Assembly (NCBI RefSeq): GCF_963678635.1
Contig: NC_087066.1
Coordinates: 3,348,485 to 3,412,484 of the forward strand
Reading direction: 5' to 3'
DNA: 64,000 nt
Origin: Symsagittifera roscoffensis
Taxonomy: Eukaryota; Xenacoelomorpha; Acoela; Convolutidae
This document shows, piece by piece, positions 33,346 through 45,215 of the stretch. The notes beneath the pieces are model-generated. The model saw only the letters and a list, made by a program, of their open reading frames with translations, made no database searches and was not told where the DNA came from. Position numbers and translations under genes: made by a program. Positions within the stretch are counted from its first letter, which is position 1; each line of letters opens with the position of its first letter.

Positions 33346-34299
33346 GGATGAGAAAGAAGTTCATGGGATACGTCAGTGGGAACTTCAGCGACTTTGAAAG
33401 ACAAAAACAGAGAGGATCAACCGTTACGGATTACAGCGCAGTAGATGAGAATGATGAAGTCCACCGAGTGATGATGGAAGTGGAAACACTACTGGAACCT
33501 TCGGGAAAGCGTAACTGGAGGAGAATCATGTTAACACATGATGAGTTTCCCTGCCATTGCTTGCTGCAAAACATGGTGGTATCCCGGGCGTAGTAATTTG
33601 GTGTTGATCTGGGACTCTGGAGAGCTGCTTTCCATGGGTTTACCAGACTCATCACGGCCCATAACAGTAGTGATAGTGGGAGTTATGATGGTGATACGAT
33701 GGTTGGAAGCTCATGTGAAGGAGAACAATAGATAGGAGGCACCAACGCGGGAACAATTGCAGAAATTGGATTGTCTAAAAGATTTAGATGTTTTTGAGAC
33801 AACGTGCAAGATTCTGAACATTCCGATGGAAGTGAAAAAGGTATGGGCAAGGTGACGACTGATGCCATGGTTTAGAGCCAACATGACTGCATGGTTGTAT
33901 GAGTATACCTAGAAGCATATGTCGAAGCACGGCAGAGTGTACGGTGTGTATCAGCTTGACATTGGGGCCGGAGCTTTCAAGCGAGCTTTCGTGAATCATC
34001 GGAATGCCGTGACCACCGCTGTGAAGAGAAATTCCAGGACAACTGAACGTCATGGAAGGGAGAAAGAGGAAATTTTGAAAGAAGATTTGGAGAGAAACGT
34101 GACGTTGTGTCTCCACAAAAGCTTCTGCAGAAACAGAGAATCTAATGTAGATCCCCTACCTTGATGTAAACAAAGGGTAGAAGAGCAGAAGTGTTGGAGG
34201 ACTGCTTCCAACAGCGTCAGAATAGCTAACGATGTGTTGCAAGACACAGAAACTGAAAGTGCAGAGTCAATGTCGCAGGAGGAGGAGATGAAGCATTGA
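33346..34299 (+). pseudogene. ORF T, broken (unit 2)
   Basis: Copy of 28,471-29,424 with the same stops, including the in-frame TGA (34,162-34,164) followed by the conserved extension. Confidence 0.65.
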
Positions 34300-35099
34300 C
34301 AAATGGCCGGAAGACAAGTTGCAAAAAGAAACGATATTAGAAGAATTTAGAAGTTTTAGAACTTCTAAACGACGAAAAAAGAGGAAACAAAAAAGTGACG
34401 AAAAGAAGAATTGTTTTATATGTGAAAAGAACTCAAGTGAGAAACTAAGCAACCAAGTTGTAATTGAAAACTGAAACATTTAGTTGAGTTTTGAACATTA
34501 AAGAATTTGTTGCATTTATAAATTTGCATTTTGATTTTAGTTGGTGGCTTTAGAGACACTTACTATTTGTTTAGAAAGGCTTGATTAAAGAGTATATTTA
34601 AATATTGCAGCCTGCATCACTATTTTAAATCAACTAGGAAAACTGATCACTTTGTGATGACATGAAAGGCTTGGGTAATCTCTCGAAGAGGGAGATTGTT
34701 TCATTGTTCTTTCTAACCACAGAGTTCCCTAATTTTAATACTCAGGAAAATAACAACCAAGATTTCCGAAGGGAAGAAGCATAGTAGGATCATTTTAGCT
34801 TGTTGGTTGGCAGGACTGTCCTGCAAACTAACATCTTTTAAAACCTAGGAGAAAAAGTTTTAAATCAGGGCATTGACGTTGGAAGTCAGAAAAGATGTTT
34901 TATCTTAAGTGCAGATTAGTGAAAGAATTTGGAAGGCTTTAGTAGTGTAGTATGATGCTATTTATATTCTGCAGTGAGTCGATATGACGTGCATAACAGT
35001 AATTTCGTGCATTTTGTAAATTCTGTTCGATGACACTGTACCAATTTTACGAACATAGCGAGATTCAATGGGGACATTGACCGGGCTGTCCTGGGAGTA
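34300..35099 (+). other. 3' noncoding region and PPT-like tract (unit 2)
   Basis: Copy of 29,425-30,224. No gene seen. Confidence 0.7.
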
Positions 35100-36014
35100 T
35101 GTGACATTCGACCAGAATGAACAAAAATACAGATTCGGCGATTTCGAATTGTTAGCATCTAACCTTCCGAATTGACAGTTTTAAGAGATTAGTGACGTTA
35201 TTGGGACGATTAGTCAAACGGTGAAGGTCAAGATATTCTTGTATTTTGAAATTTTAAAAATTCGAATTGAGAATTCGCACTTCCGAAAAACGGCAAAAAC
35301 CGCCATTTTGGAAGAAAAGCAGAAAAAATTAGAACAACAATAGTTGTGACGAAGATAACTACGAAAAAATAGAATATCGGAATCGAAGAAAACAGCAGAG
35401 TTAGCAGAGACCGTTCCGAGTTGCAAAGATTGTGTCGCTACAATCGTTGCAAGGCCGTTCACAACAAAGTTGAAGGGTAGAAAAACAGCCTTCCGGAAAG
35501 AAGACAAGGTTGTTATTTCCCCGGATTTAAGAATCTGGAGGGGTCTCGGGACTGCAACTTATATCATTTTACATAAATTTTTAGCTTTTCTATTATGTCC
35601 TGAATTGAATTTATTTAATATCTGAATTCATTTTACGACGATGAGAAGCTAGGAATTGGGGGAAAGGGTTGATCCATCTTCGACGGAGAAGATGATTTTT
35701 ATCTACTGAACAAAAACAATAGTAATATAGTAAATAGTAGTAGCCCTGTTTTTAGGAGTGACCTCGTGGTCTGGGGATACTGAGACCCAGCCATGAGCTC
35801 ACTAATTTTGCATGTAAATTAAGTTCATTTGAGCGTTCTGGTCGTAGCCGGAGAACAGTAACGTTTTTTTTTCGACCCGATGTTAGAAAGACCACCAAAA
35901 TAACTGGCTTTGTATAGGCGGTGAAAAGCATGTAGAGCTCTGTTTAGACGTTGGCCAGTCGTCTTAGAACCCAGCTTTGTTTTCGTCGATATATAGTTCT
36001 GGGCGATTGTTACA
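35100..36014 (+). mobile_element. Family A LTR (unit 2)
   Basis: 915 bp, same ends as the unit 1 copy. Confidence 0.9.
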
Positions 36015-36462
36015 CGGTCTGACGCACGTTCCATGGGCTGTTGGTAAGCAGCTCTTGTGGAATGTAACTGTAGTAGACTCCTTAGCTCCTTGTAGGATTA
36101 ATGCCGGGTCTGTTTGTAACCCTGGTACGTCTGCCGCTGAAGCGGAAGAGCGAAAAAATAAGAAGTATAAAAATCTTGTAGATGATTGATATCTTTTTCA
36201 ACCACTAGCTTTTGAAATTCATGGCGCGGCCGGCCCCAGCACAGAAATTTTTTTGAGCAAGCTTTGTAAGAACCAAAGCATATGCACTCAGCAACACAGA
36301 GCAGGCAGCTTTTTAAAACAGAGAATCTCCCTGGCAATACAGATTGCAAACGTCGCTTGCGTACTCGGAACAATAAATGACAAAATAACTTTCGACGAAT
36401 TTTTTTTATTTGTAACACTTGTTTATTATATTTTCTCGTGTCGAGTTGCGTGTTCTTACTGA
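36015..36462 (+). pseudogene. Nuclease part of retroelement relic (unit 2)
   Basis: Copy of 31,140-31,587 with single-base differences. Confidence 0.6.
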
Positions 36463-37108
36463 AGAAACGTAACCCGTATCGATTTTAATTGAAAAGGACT
36501 TTAACACTTGTCATCTTCTGTTATCACTATCACTTCCATATCTAGAAAATTTCAAGGATTTTGACTGGAATACGTGATGAAGGGACTCCTGTCTGTAGCC
36601 TCGGTTACTATGATACTTTTGACCTTCTGATTATCTTTGAAAAAGCTATAAGAAAAAAAAACGAAAAAGAGAAACAAAGCGGAAATTTCGGACAATTGCT
36701 GTTCTGGCTCAAAATGATTGTGACTAAAGGGCTTGTTTTTAATTAAAATATTAATATTATTCAAGAAAATTTTGGACGAGCAACTTGGGTTCACACATTT
36801 GTAATACTGAATATCTTTGTTAGATTTTTGCCCTTTCTATTCGACTTCACAATTGAAAAATTTCACCATTTAGTAGAAGTGCCAGTTAAAATTATAAATG
36901 ACCTGTTAAAGTGACCAGTTTAGTTTGTTACAGTTACAGTTCTTCTCTTAGACCATTCTTCCTGATGACTGGCAACCAGTTGAGTGATATATCATTTAAC
37001 GCTTTTTCCGTCGCTTTTTCCCAAAAAAACTTCGCAGTGTCGAAAAAAACTTGTCGGTTTGAAATTTTGATTTTTCGTCTAGTTTCGACCAAATAAAGTG
37101 ACGATAAC

Positions 37109-37550
37109 TGGATTGGGAAGTTCTAGGACTTACCAGCCAGACCAACCAGGTGAGATGCCTTTGCCCTCCAAGCTCAAGCCTGGGCTGAGGAGAATGCATC
37201 AAGAGATGAACAGCGAGGCTGCCTCGTCTAGTTCACCACTGAGAAAAGCTGTGCCAACAAAGAGGGCGAGCGTAGAGCAGGGGGTTCAAACGAACCAAAC
37301 CACGCAAGATCTAGATGGAATGAAATATGAGCTGGAAAGGACCAGGAAGGAGATGGATGAAATGACTAAGACCATGCTCATTACGGAGGACGACAGAGAC
37401 ATGTGGAAGAGATTGTTTGAAGACTGCAACAAAAAGCAGGGTGAAGAAATTGAACGCTTGAGGCGGGACTACAAGGAGCAATCGGAACGGGTGGCATTGA
37501 CAACAGCCGTGGAAAAAGTGATACCTGCAAGGAGTATTTCTCGTGGGTAG
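37109..37550 (+). pseudogene. ORF C, 5'-truncated (unit 3)
   Basis: As in unit 2. A base difference near 37,133 (TACCAG for TAACAG) keeps the frame open a little farther upstream, giving 150 codons from 37,098 that start in flank sequence; this is fortuitous. Confidence 0.8.
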
Positions 37551-37556
37551 TCCCCG

Positions 37557-38220
37557 ATGGAGCTCTTGACGCCTCGAGAAATGAGCCAAACGACAGAAAC
37601 GCGACTCCCAGCTACAACAGGTCGAATGACAATCCCGGACCCGAGTGATACCTTAGGTGACCCAGTCGTGGAGCAGACGATGAGGAAGCTGATAGAGACA
37701 GCTGGACGACTAGTGGCCAACAGGAATGCGCCAGGTTCTGGGGTGACTGCACCCTATGGAACGGTTGATGATATGGGCAGAGTAAAGCTCTCCCAGGACG
37801 TAATGACCAAAAGGGAAGTTAGCGATGCAACGCTACCAATGGGGAGCTCAAAAGTCCCAGACAGGAAGATACGAAAGATGCGGGCGAAGAAAGTGTCACG
37901 GGTAATGGACGTGCAAAAGAATAATCAGTTGAAGTATAACTTCACAGGAGTTCCGGAGGCGGATCCGAGAGCTTGCTTCAATGGAGCGACCTGGAACCCG
38001 GCAGTAAACCTGCAGCAACCACCACTGGGGACATCACATCTGATACTGGGAGACAGCTTGGTCAGAGTGCTCTCAACCTTGAGGACCTCTTGGATCACCA
38101 CGATGATGGCTTTCGAGGGGCGACGGTAGCCCAGTTATTTTGGATGGTGGAGTTGATGAATCCAGAGAGAATCCCTAATGTAACGATCCTAGTTGGGACA
38201 AATAACATCTCGAGAAGCTC
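37557..38220 (+). pseudogene. ORF S, SGNH-like, truncated (unit 3)
   Basis: Copy of 27,807-28,470 with the same break. Confidence 0.6.
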
Positions 38221-39174
38221 GGATGAGAAAGAAGTTCATGGGATACGTCAGTGGGAACTTCAGCGACTTTGAAAGACAAAAACAGAGAGGATCAACCGTT
38301 ACGGATTACAGCGCAGTAGATGAGAATGATGAAGTCCATCGAGTGATGATGGAAGTGGAAACACTACTGGAACCTTCGGGAAAGCGTAACTGGAGGAGAA
38401 TCATGTTAACACATGATGAGTTTCCCTGCCATTGCTTGCTGCAAAACATGGTGGTATCCCGGGCGTAGTAATTTGGTGTTGATCTGGGACTCTGGAGAGC
38501 TGCTTTCCATGGGTTTACCAGACTCATCACGGCCCATAACAGTAGTGATAGTGGGAGTTATGATGGTGATACGATGGTTGGAAGCTCATGTGAAGGAGAA
38601 CAATAGATAGGAGGCACCAACGCGGGAACAATTGCAGAAATTGGATTGTCTAAAAGATTTAGATGTTTTTGAGACAACGTGCAAGATTCTGAACATTCCG
38701 ATGGAAGTGAAAAAGGTATGGGCAAGGTGACGACTGATGCCATGGTTTAGAGCCAACATGACTGCATGGTTGTATGAGTATACCTAGAAGCATATGTCGA
38801 AGCACGGCAGAGTGTACGGTGTGTATCAGCTTGACATTGGGGCCGGAGCTTTCAAGCGAGCTTTCGTGAATCATTGGAATGCCGTGACCACCGCTGTGAA
38901 GAGAAATTCCAGGACAACTGAACGTCATGGAAGGGAGAAAGAGGAAATTTTGAAAGAAGATTTGGAGAGAAACGTGACGTTGTGTCTCCACAAAAGCTTC
39001 TGCAGAAACAGAGAATCTAATGTAGATCCCCTACCTTGATGTAAACAAAGGGTAGAAGAGCAGAAGTGTTGGAGGACTGCTTCCAACAGCGTCAGAATAG
39101 CTAACGATGTGTTGCAAGACACAGAAACTGAAAGTGCAGAGTCAATGTCGCAGGAGGAGGAGATGAAGCATTGA
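38221..39174 (+). pseudogene. ORF T, broken (unit 3)
   Basis: Copy of 28,471-29,424. One substitution (NHWN for NHRN near 38,875) distinguishes it; the in-frame TGA is at 39,037-39,039. Confidence 0.65.
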
Positions 39175-39974
39175 CAAATGGCCGGAAGACAAGTTGCAAA
39201 AAGAAACGATATTAGAAGAATTTAGAAGTTTTAGAACTTCTAAACGACGAAAAAAGAGGAAACAAAAAAGTGACGAAAAGAAGAATTGTTTTATATGTGA
39301 AAAGAACTCAAGTGAGAAACTAAGCAACCAAGTTGTAATTGAAAACTGAAACATTTAGTTGAGTTTTGAACATTAAAGAATTTGTTGCATTTATAAATTT
39401 GCATTTTGATTTTAGTTGGTGGCTTTAGAGACACTTACTATTTGTTTAGAAAGGCTTGATTAAAGAGTATATTTAAATATTGCAGCCTGCATCACTATTT
39501 TAAATCAACTAGGAAAACTGATCACTTTGTGATGACATGAAAGGCTTGGGTAATCTCTCGAAGAGGGAGATTGTTTCATTGTTCTTTCTAACCACAGAGT
39601 TCCCTAATTTTAATACTCAGGAAAATAACAACCAAGATTTCCGAAGGGAAGAAGCATAGTAGGATCATTTTAGCTTGTTGGTTGGCAGGACTGTCCTGCA
39701 AACTAACATCTTTTAAAACCTAGGAGAAAAAGTTTTAAATCAGGGCATTGACGTTGGAAGTCAGAAAAGATGTTTTATCTTAAGTGCAGATTAGTGAAAG
39801 AATTTGGAAGGCTTTAGTAGTGTAGTATGATGCTATTTATATTCTGCAGTGAGTCGATATGACGTGCATAACAGTAATTTCGTGCATTTTGTAAATTCTG
39901 TTCGATGACACTGTACCAATTTTACGAACATAGCGAGATTCAATGGGGACATTGACCGGGCTGTCCTGGGAGTA
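39175..39974 (+). other. 3' noncoding region and PPT-like tract (unit 3)
   Basis: Copy of 29,425-30,224. No gene seen. Confidence 0.7.
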
Positions 39975-41808
39975 TGTGACATTCGACCAGAATGAACAAA
40001 AATACAGATTCGGCGATTTCGAATTGTTAGCATCTAACCTTCCGAATTGACAGTTTTAAGAGATTAGTGACGTTATTGGGACGATTAGTCAAACGGTGAA
40101 GGTCAAGATATTCTTGTATTTTGAAATTTTAAAAATTCGAATTGAGAAGTCGCACTTCCGAAAAACGGCAAAAACCGCCATTTTGGAAGAAAAGCAGAAA
40201 AAATCAGAACAACAATAGTTGTGACGAAGATAACTACGAAAAAAAAGAATATCGGAATCGAAGAAAACAGCAGAGTTAGCAGAGACCGTTCCGAGTTGCA
40301 AAGATTGTGTCGCTACAATCGTTGCAAGGCCGTTCACAACAAAGTTGAAGGGTAGAAAAACAGCCTTCCGGAAAGAAGACAAGGTTGTTATTTCCCCGGA
40401 TTTAAGAATCCGGAGGGGTCTCGGGACTGCAACTTATTTCATTTTACATAAATTTTTAGCTTTTCTATTATGTCCTGAATTGAATTTATTTAATATCTGA
40501 ATTCATTTTATGTGACATTCGACCAGAATGTGAAAAATGCAATCTCTGCAGAATTCGAATTTTTAGCAGCGAGCCTTCCGGATTGGTGATTATTAAGAAT
40601 TAAGAACGTTATTGGAACGATTGGCCAAACGGTGAGGACTGGAATATTCTGGTATTTTAAAATTTCAAAAATTCGAATTATGACGTCATATTTCTGAGAA
40701 ACGTCAGAAACGGCCATTTTGGCTAAACAAGAAAGAAAAAGAGAACAACATTAGCTGCGCTAACAACTACGAAATAGAGGTTGGAAAACGATAACGAGTT
40801 ACAGAGTAACAGAGAACACTCCGAGTTGCAACTATTGTGTCGCCCCAATAGTTGCAGGCCCGTTGCAGACAAAGGTGAAGGGTGGAGGACAGCCTTCCGG
40901 ATTAAGAGGAAGTCAAGATTAGCGAGCTTGATTCAGTGGATTCAAGAATCCGGAAGGGTTTCGGGACTGAACTTTTTAGCCTGTTACATAGACTTTTAGC
41001 TTCTTGTCATGTCCTGATTTGAATTTAATTAACATCTAGATTCATTTTGATAAGGATGAGAAGCTAGGAGTTGGGGGAAAGGGTTGATCCATCTTCGATG
41101 GAGATGATGATTTTTATCTACTGAACAAAAACAATAGTAATATAATAAGTAGTAGCCCTGTTTTTAGGAGTGACCTCGTGGTCTGGGGATACTGAGACCC
41201 AGCCATGAGCTCACTATTTCTGCATGTAATCTAGTTAATTTGAGTGTTTTGACCGAAGCCGAAAGCAGTAACGTTTTTGTCGACCCGATGTTAGAAAGAC
41301 CACCGAAAAGTACTGGCTTGGTAGAGACGGTGAAAAGCATGCAAAGCTCTGTTTAGACGCTAGCCAGTCGTCTTAAGACTTAGTTTTGTCTTCCGTCGAT
41401 ATGTATCTTCCGGGCGAATGTTACATTACGACGATGAGAAGCTAGGAATTGGGGGAAAGGGTTGATCCATCTTCGACGGAGAAGATGATTTTTATCTACT
41501 GAACAAAAACAATAGTAATATAGTAAATAGTAGTAGCCCTGTTTTTAGGAGTGACCTCGTGGTCTGGGGTTACTGAGACCCAGCCATGAGCTCACTAATT
41601 TTGCATGTAAATTAAGTTCATTTGAGCGTTCTGGTCATAGCCGGAGAACAGTAACGTTTTTTTTTCGACCCGATGTTAGAAAGACCACCAAAATAACTGG
41701 CTTTGTATAGGCGGTGAAAAGCATGTAGAGCTCTGTTTAGACGTTGGCCAGTCGTCTTAGAACCTAGCTTTGTTTTCCGTCGATATGTAGTTCTGGGCGA
41801 TTGTTACA
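39975..41808 (+). mobile_element. Family A LTR (unit 3), split by a solo LTR
   Basis: The LTR runs 39,975-40,510, is interrupted, and resumes from about 41,429 to 41,808. Without the insertion it matches the other two copies. Confidence 0.9.
40511..41425 (+). mobile_element. Solo LTR of a diverged family A relative
   Basis: Begins TGTGACATTCGACCAGAATG and ends CGGGCGAATGTTACA; about 915 bp and clearly diverged from the host LTR. Left flank ends CATTTTA and right flank starts TTACGACG, while the uninterrupted LTR reads CATTTTACGACG, so the target duplication is TTA (3 bp). A solo LTR indicates LTR-LTR recombination after insertion. Confidence 0.9.
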
Positions 41809-42096
41809 CGGTCTGACGCACGTTCCATGGGCTGTTGGTAAGCAGCTCTTGTGGAATGTAACTGTAGTAGACTCCTTAGCTCCTTGTAGGATTAATGCCG
41901 GGTCTGTTTGTAACCCTGGTACGTCTGCCGCTGAAGCGGAAGAGCGAAAAAATAAGAAGTATAAAAATCTTGTAGATGATTGATATCTTTTTCAACCGCT
42001 AGCTTTTGAAATTCATGGCGCGGCCGGCCCCAGCACAGAAATTTTTTTGAGCAAGCTTTGTAAGAACCAAAGCATATGCACTCAGGAACACAGAGC
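41809..42096 (+). pseudogene. Nuclease part of retroelement relic (unit 3), left half
   Basis: Same as 31,140-31,427 until CACAGAGC, where element B is inserted. Continues at 62,517. Confidence 0.6.
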
Positions 42097-42980
42097 TGTA
42101 ACATTCGCCCAAATATCACACAGCGACGGAGCGTAGAAAAAGTACCTATTAACGACTGGCAGGCGTCAGTTACCTTAATCCTACTCGTTTTTCACCGTCT
42201 CGACCTTGCCAGTTGATTTTCTGGTCTGTTTAGGGCAAAGTAAAAAGTTACCATTTTTAGGCCATCAGTCAAAAGACTTTTGATCAGCTTTCGTTTGCAT
42301 GCGAACACAACCACATAGCTGAGTCTCGGATCCTCAGACTACGTGATTGTCATTAAAAACACGGCTCGAACAACCTATTTTATTATGTTTTTGTGTGACA
42401 GTTTTATATTAAATCCATTGGAGATGGATTGACCCTTTCCCTTTTCTATCTACTCATGCTCTGAAATATTAAATAATAACGGTGTTAATTAAGATCTAGG
42501 ACATTACAGCAGCTGTTACAGTTAGTTTACCCAGTCCCTTCACATATAACAGTCTCTGGGGGACCAAGCCTCCGCTCCCGTGATTTTCTTGAGATAACAC
42601 TCTTATCTCCTATATTTCGTGTCCCGGGAGGGTTCCGTGGTATTTCTCTTCCCCCCACTGAAGCCTCCGTCTCCACAAATATCTGTCGCTAAGGTCCTTA
42701 TCGTGTGTTCTTGCCACGATAAGAGGCTCCGTGTTTTTCTGTCTCTGATACAACTGTTCTTCACAATCTATATCGTGGTTCTGATTTTCGTCTTTTTTAT
42801 TCAAAATGGCCGTCTTTTTTCTATTTCTCAGAAATGTTCTTCTTCCAATCGAAATTTTAAAAACAAAAATTCTAGAACATTCTGACCCTCCGTCGCAACA
42901 CTTTTTTGTTCATAAGGCCTTTAGTCACTCTTTTTTATGTCGCCGGAAGGTTGTGCGGTGTCATCTGGCAGAATGGCACA
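42097..42980 (-). mobile_element. 3' LTR of element B
   Basis: On the element strand it starts TGTGCCATTCTGCC and ends GGGCGAATGTTACA. Compared with the other LTR I find differences at about 42,189, 42,271 and 42,863. It resembles family A LTRs only in short words such as GGGAAAGGGT and the terminal GAATGTTACA. Confidence 0.95.
42379..42408 (-). promoter_or_regulatory. Candidate TATA box and poly(A) signal in 3' LTR
   Basis: On the element strand TATAAAA (42,408-42,402) is followed 18 bases later by AATAAA (42,384-42,379). The same pair lies in the 5' LTR at 61,944-61,915. Sequence match only. Confidence 0.35.
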
Positions 42981-43021
42981 TACTCCCCGGACAAGTCTCC
43001 ATCAATGTCCCTATTGATCGC
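42981..43021 (-). promoter_or_regulatory. PPT-like tract of element B
   Basis: Immediately before the 3' LTR the element strand reads GGGACATTGATGG...TTGTCCGGGGAGTA then TGTGCC. The same block, with substitutions, precedes the A and C LTRs. GGGGAG is the likely purine primer for plus-strand DNA synthesis. It is shorter than usual polypurine tracts. Confidence 0.6.
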
Positions 43022-43725
43022 ATAACACCGGGTTATCGTCAAGTTGTTATCCAGTTTTCTGTAACCAATCTTACAAATCGCATAAGAAAATGAAATTTAT
43101 CTACTCCAACTCAACTCACTACGTGTTCACAAATGGCATCGTACTACATCTCACTGCCTTTCAACATTTTCACAAAATTCGCACCATGAGGAGGGTCCTA
43201 GATAAAATTTCTTTTCTGACTACTTACGTCATCTCGCCATAAAACTTCTTTTCGCCTCTGATTAAAAAGTGGGACGTGGCACGGCCACGCACCCGTTAAA
43301 ATTAACTTAACTTCACTCACCAAGTATAACCAGTCATTTATGCGGTACTTTCAATATTAAAACTAAGAAACTCTGTGGCTAGGAAAGTTATTGAGTACCC
43401 ACCCTTCTCGAGCGAGTTTACTCAAACTTACCATGTCGCCACACAGTGAATTTGTGTCTTACACAGGTTGAAAACTTCAGTCGTGAATAAATAGGTAAAT
43501 ATACTCACCTATGTTCCTTATATACATACATAGATAGTAGTAACTAAAATCAACAATTTCAACAATTTTAACAATTGCAACATTTTCAAAGTTTGGTCTG
43601 ACCAAACTAGATCAAAACAAAAAGTTTAACAAGTTCAATAATCAAAACTTGGTTGATTGGTTTAAGTTTTAGCACACAAATACAATCAAGTTTTTCTCTC
43701 CTTCTCTTCTCTTCTTTGGTCATCT
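43022..43725 (-). other. 3' noncoding region of element B
   Basis: About 700 bp between ORF T and the PPT. AT-rich, no frame or motif recognised. Similar in length to the 3' region of A. Confidence 0.6.
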
Positions 43726-43845
43726 TCACTCCATCATTTCTCCATCCTGATGTTCAGCGTCACTGTCTTCCAGGACTTTCTCTAACATGTCCAGAGAGTT
43801 GCGGGCCGTGCCCCAACCCTCCTGTTCCAACAGCCTCGGTTTGCA
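43726..43845 (-). CDS. Possible C-terminal extension of ORF T beyond in-frame UGA
   Basis: Directly after the TGA at 43,848-43,846 the same frame runs 39 codons to TGA 43,728-43,726. The sequence CKPRLLEQ...W-x-TA-x-NS and an acidic end (HQDGEMME) align with the frame that follows the equivalent position in element A (CKQRVEEQ...WRTASNS, EEEMKH). In derivative A' the corresponding codon is TGT (Cys), making the extension part of the open frame. It may be a readthrough product or a recently lost C-terminus. Confidence 0.45.
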   Translation of the reverse strand, partial: CKPRLLEQEGWGTARNSLDMLEKVLEDSDAEHQDGEMME

Positions 43846-45162
43846 TCAAGGTAGCAAGTCCACATTCACCTTCTGCTCCCGGTTCCTGCAAAAGCTGTTG
43901 TGAAGACATAGGCTCACGTTTCGTTCTAGGTCAGCTCTTAAGACCTCTTTCTTCTCATCTTCAGTAACACAAGGCGTTCCAGCTACCCGCTTCACCGCTG
44001 TGGTGACCGCGTTTCTGTGCGTCAAGAATGCTCGTTTATAGGCTCCTGGTCCTATATCTAGCTGGAAAGATTGATAGGCTTCCGTGTTCCTTGACATGTG
44101 ACGCTTCGCGCGTTCATACATCCAAGATGTCATCACTGCACGGAACCAAGGCATCAATCTTTGCCTTGACCATATTCTTTCAATGGCTTTAGGTATTCTC
44201 AGAACCTTGCAGGTGGTTCTGAAAAGATCCAACTCACATTTCATTTTTATTACGTTGCTCAGCTGTTCAGGAGTCGGCACGGCCGTCTCCTGCTCACTTG
44301 TGTCCGCGTTAGCCTCCAACCATCTCACTGCTAGCATGGCGCTAACCACCACGATTGACACTTGTTGATTCTGATCGGGCAACCCCGTGGAGTACAACTC
44401 CTCCACGTCCCATACTAGGATCAGATTCCCTCGTTTGGGGTACCACAACGTCTGCGCCAAGCAGTGGCAAGGATACTCCCCATGGGTTCTCACTATGTTC
44501 CTTCGGGTCCGATACCCTGAGGCTCCCAGCAACGGTTCCACTTCCATCAGAATTCTATGTAAATCGTCTTTCTCTTCTATGGTGGGGAATTCAGTGGGTA
44601 ACGCTCCACTCGCTTTCTGTTTCTGGAACTCACTCACATTACCTTCATTCAGTCTCATGAACTCTTCACCCACAACGTTTTGCAACTCGCCTTCGGATCT
44701 CTTCGGGACTGCCCGAAAGATCTTTGCCAACAAGTCATATGACCTTTCTGACATTCTGGCCAACCTCACGCACTTTGGCACAGAGAAAAGTTGATCAACC
44801 AACACTTGTTGCGTCCTCGCATCCATCACTACCATGTGCGTTGGATACTTGCTATTACAATATGGCGCGGAGCTTGAACCCACCATATATTTTGAACCAG
44901 TAGGTCTGTGATAGGCCTCACTATCCTTCAGATTCATTTCATTCTCTAGGGCTTCTCGCCAGCCTCCAATCTTTTGCTCTGTCTGTAATGCTCCAGGGAA
45001 TATTTCCACGCTGAGGGACGTCACTAGCTCATGGGCACGCTCCAAGCGCTCGAGCGATTCTATCGAACTCGTCATGCTACAAAATCCCAAGGCTGTGATC
45101 AGGTTTACGTCCGTCACCCCATGGCAGTCCGCGACCAACTCCATGGCACTCTTATCTGACAT
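43846..45162 (-). CDS. Accessory ORF T: unknown 438-residue element protein
   Basis: Open frame; the first ATG is at 45,162 (the frame is open a few codons farther, starting TTG at 45,168), stop TGA at 43,848-43,846. No signal peptide or membrane segment. Residues ~165-300 hold EFMRLNEGNVSEF, DLHRILMEVEPLL, YPCHCLAQT and NLILVWD. The last 140 residues are strongly conserved with element A: LMPWFRAVMTSWMYE, QLDIGPGAYKRAF, THRNAVTTAVKR. Basic and Arg-rich near the C-terminus. It lies in the -1 frame relative to ORF L, which ends only about 50 bp upstream of the ATG, so expression from one transcript by coupling or frameshift is possible. I do not recognise a family. The C-terminal blocks are the best-conserved accessory sequence in the window. 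Confidence 0.75.
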   Translation of the reverse strand: MSDKSAMELVADCHGVTDVNLITALGFCSMTSSIESLERLERAHELVTSLSVEIFPGALQTEQKIGGWREALENEMNLKDSEAYHRPTGSKYMVGSSSAPYCNSKYPTHMVVMDARTQQVLVDQLFSVPKCVRLARMSERSYDLLAKIFRAVPKRSEGELQNVVGEEFMRLNEGNVSEFQKQKASGALPTEFPTIEEKDDLHRILMEVEPLLGASGYRTRRNIVRTHGEYPCHCLAQTLWYPKRGNLILVWDVEELYSTGLPDQNQQVSIVVVSAMLAVRWLEANADTSEQETAVPTPEQLSNVIKMKCELDLFRTTCKVLRIPKAIERIWSRQRLMPWFRAVMTSWMYERAKRHMSRNTEAYQSFQLDIGPGAYKRAFLTHRNAVTTAVKRVAGTPCVTEDEKKEVLRADLERNVSLCLHNSFCRNREQKVNVDLLP

Positions 45163-45215
45163 GCTCAATCTTCCATATAATCGTGCCAGTTGTCGATGCT
45201 GCTCGCTTAGCGTAA

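Larger units (their letters stand above)
32234..37108 (+). repeat. Tandem unit 2 of 3
   Basis: Nearly identical to unit 1 (the 190-codon part of ORF S is identical in translation). The junction with unit 1 joins flank ...GATAACT to element sequence GGATTGGG. Both parents have CT at the join, a 2-bp overlap. Confidence 0.95.

Noticed and set aside
42610-42804. 64-codon sense frame inside both B LTRs
   Set aside because: Duplicated because the LTRs are duplicated; no conserved counterpart in A LTRs and no domain, so not supported as a gene.
43726-43860. Selenoprotein
   Set aside because: The UGA/Cys alternation is suggestive, but readthrough or decay is simpler, no SECIS-like element was recognised and nematodes are known for very few selenoproteins.
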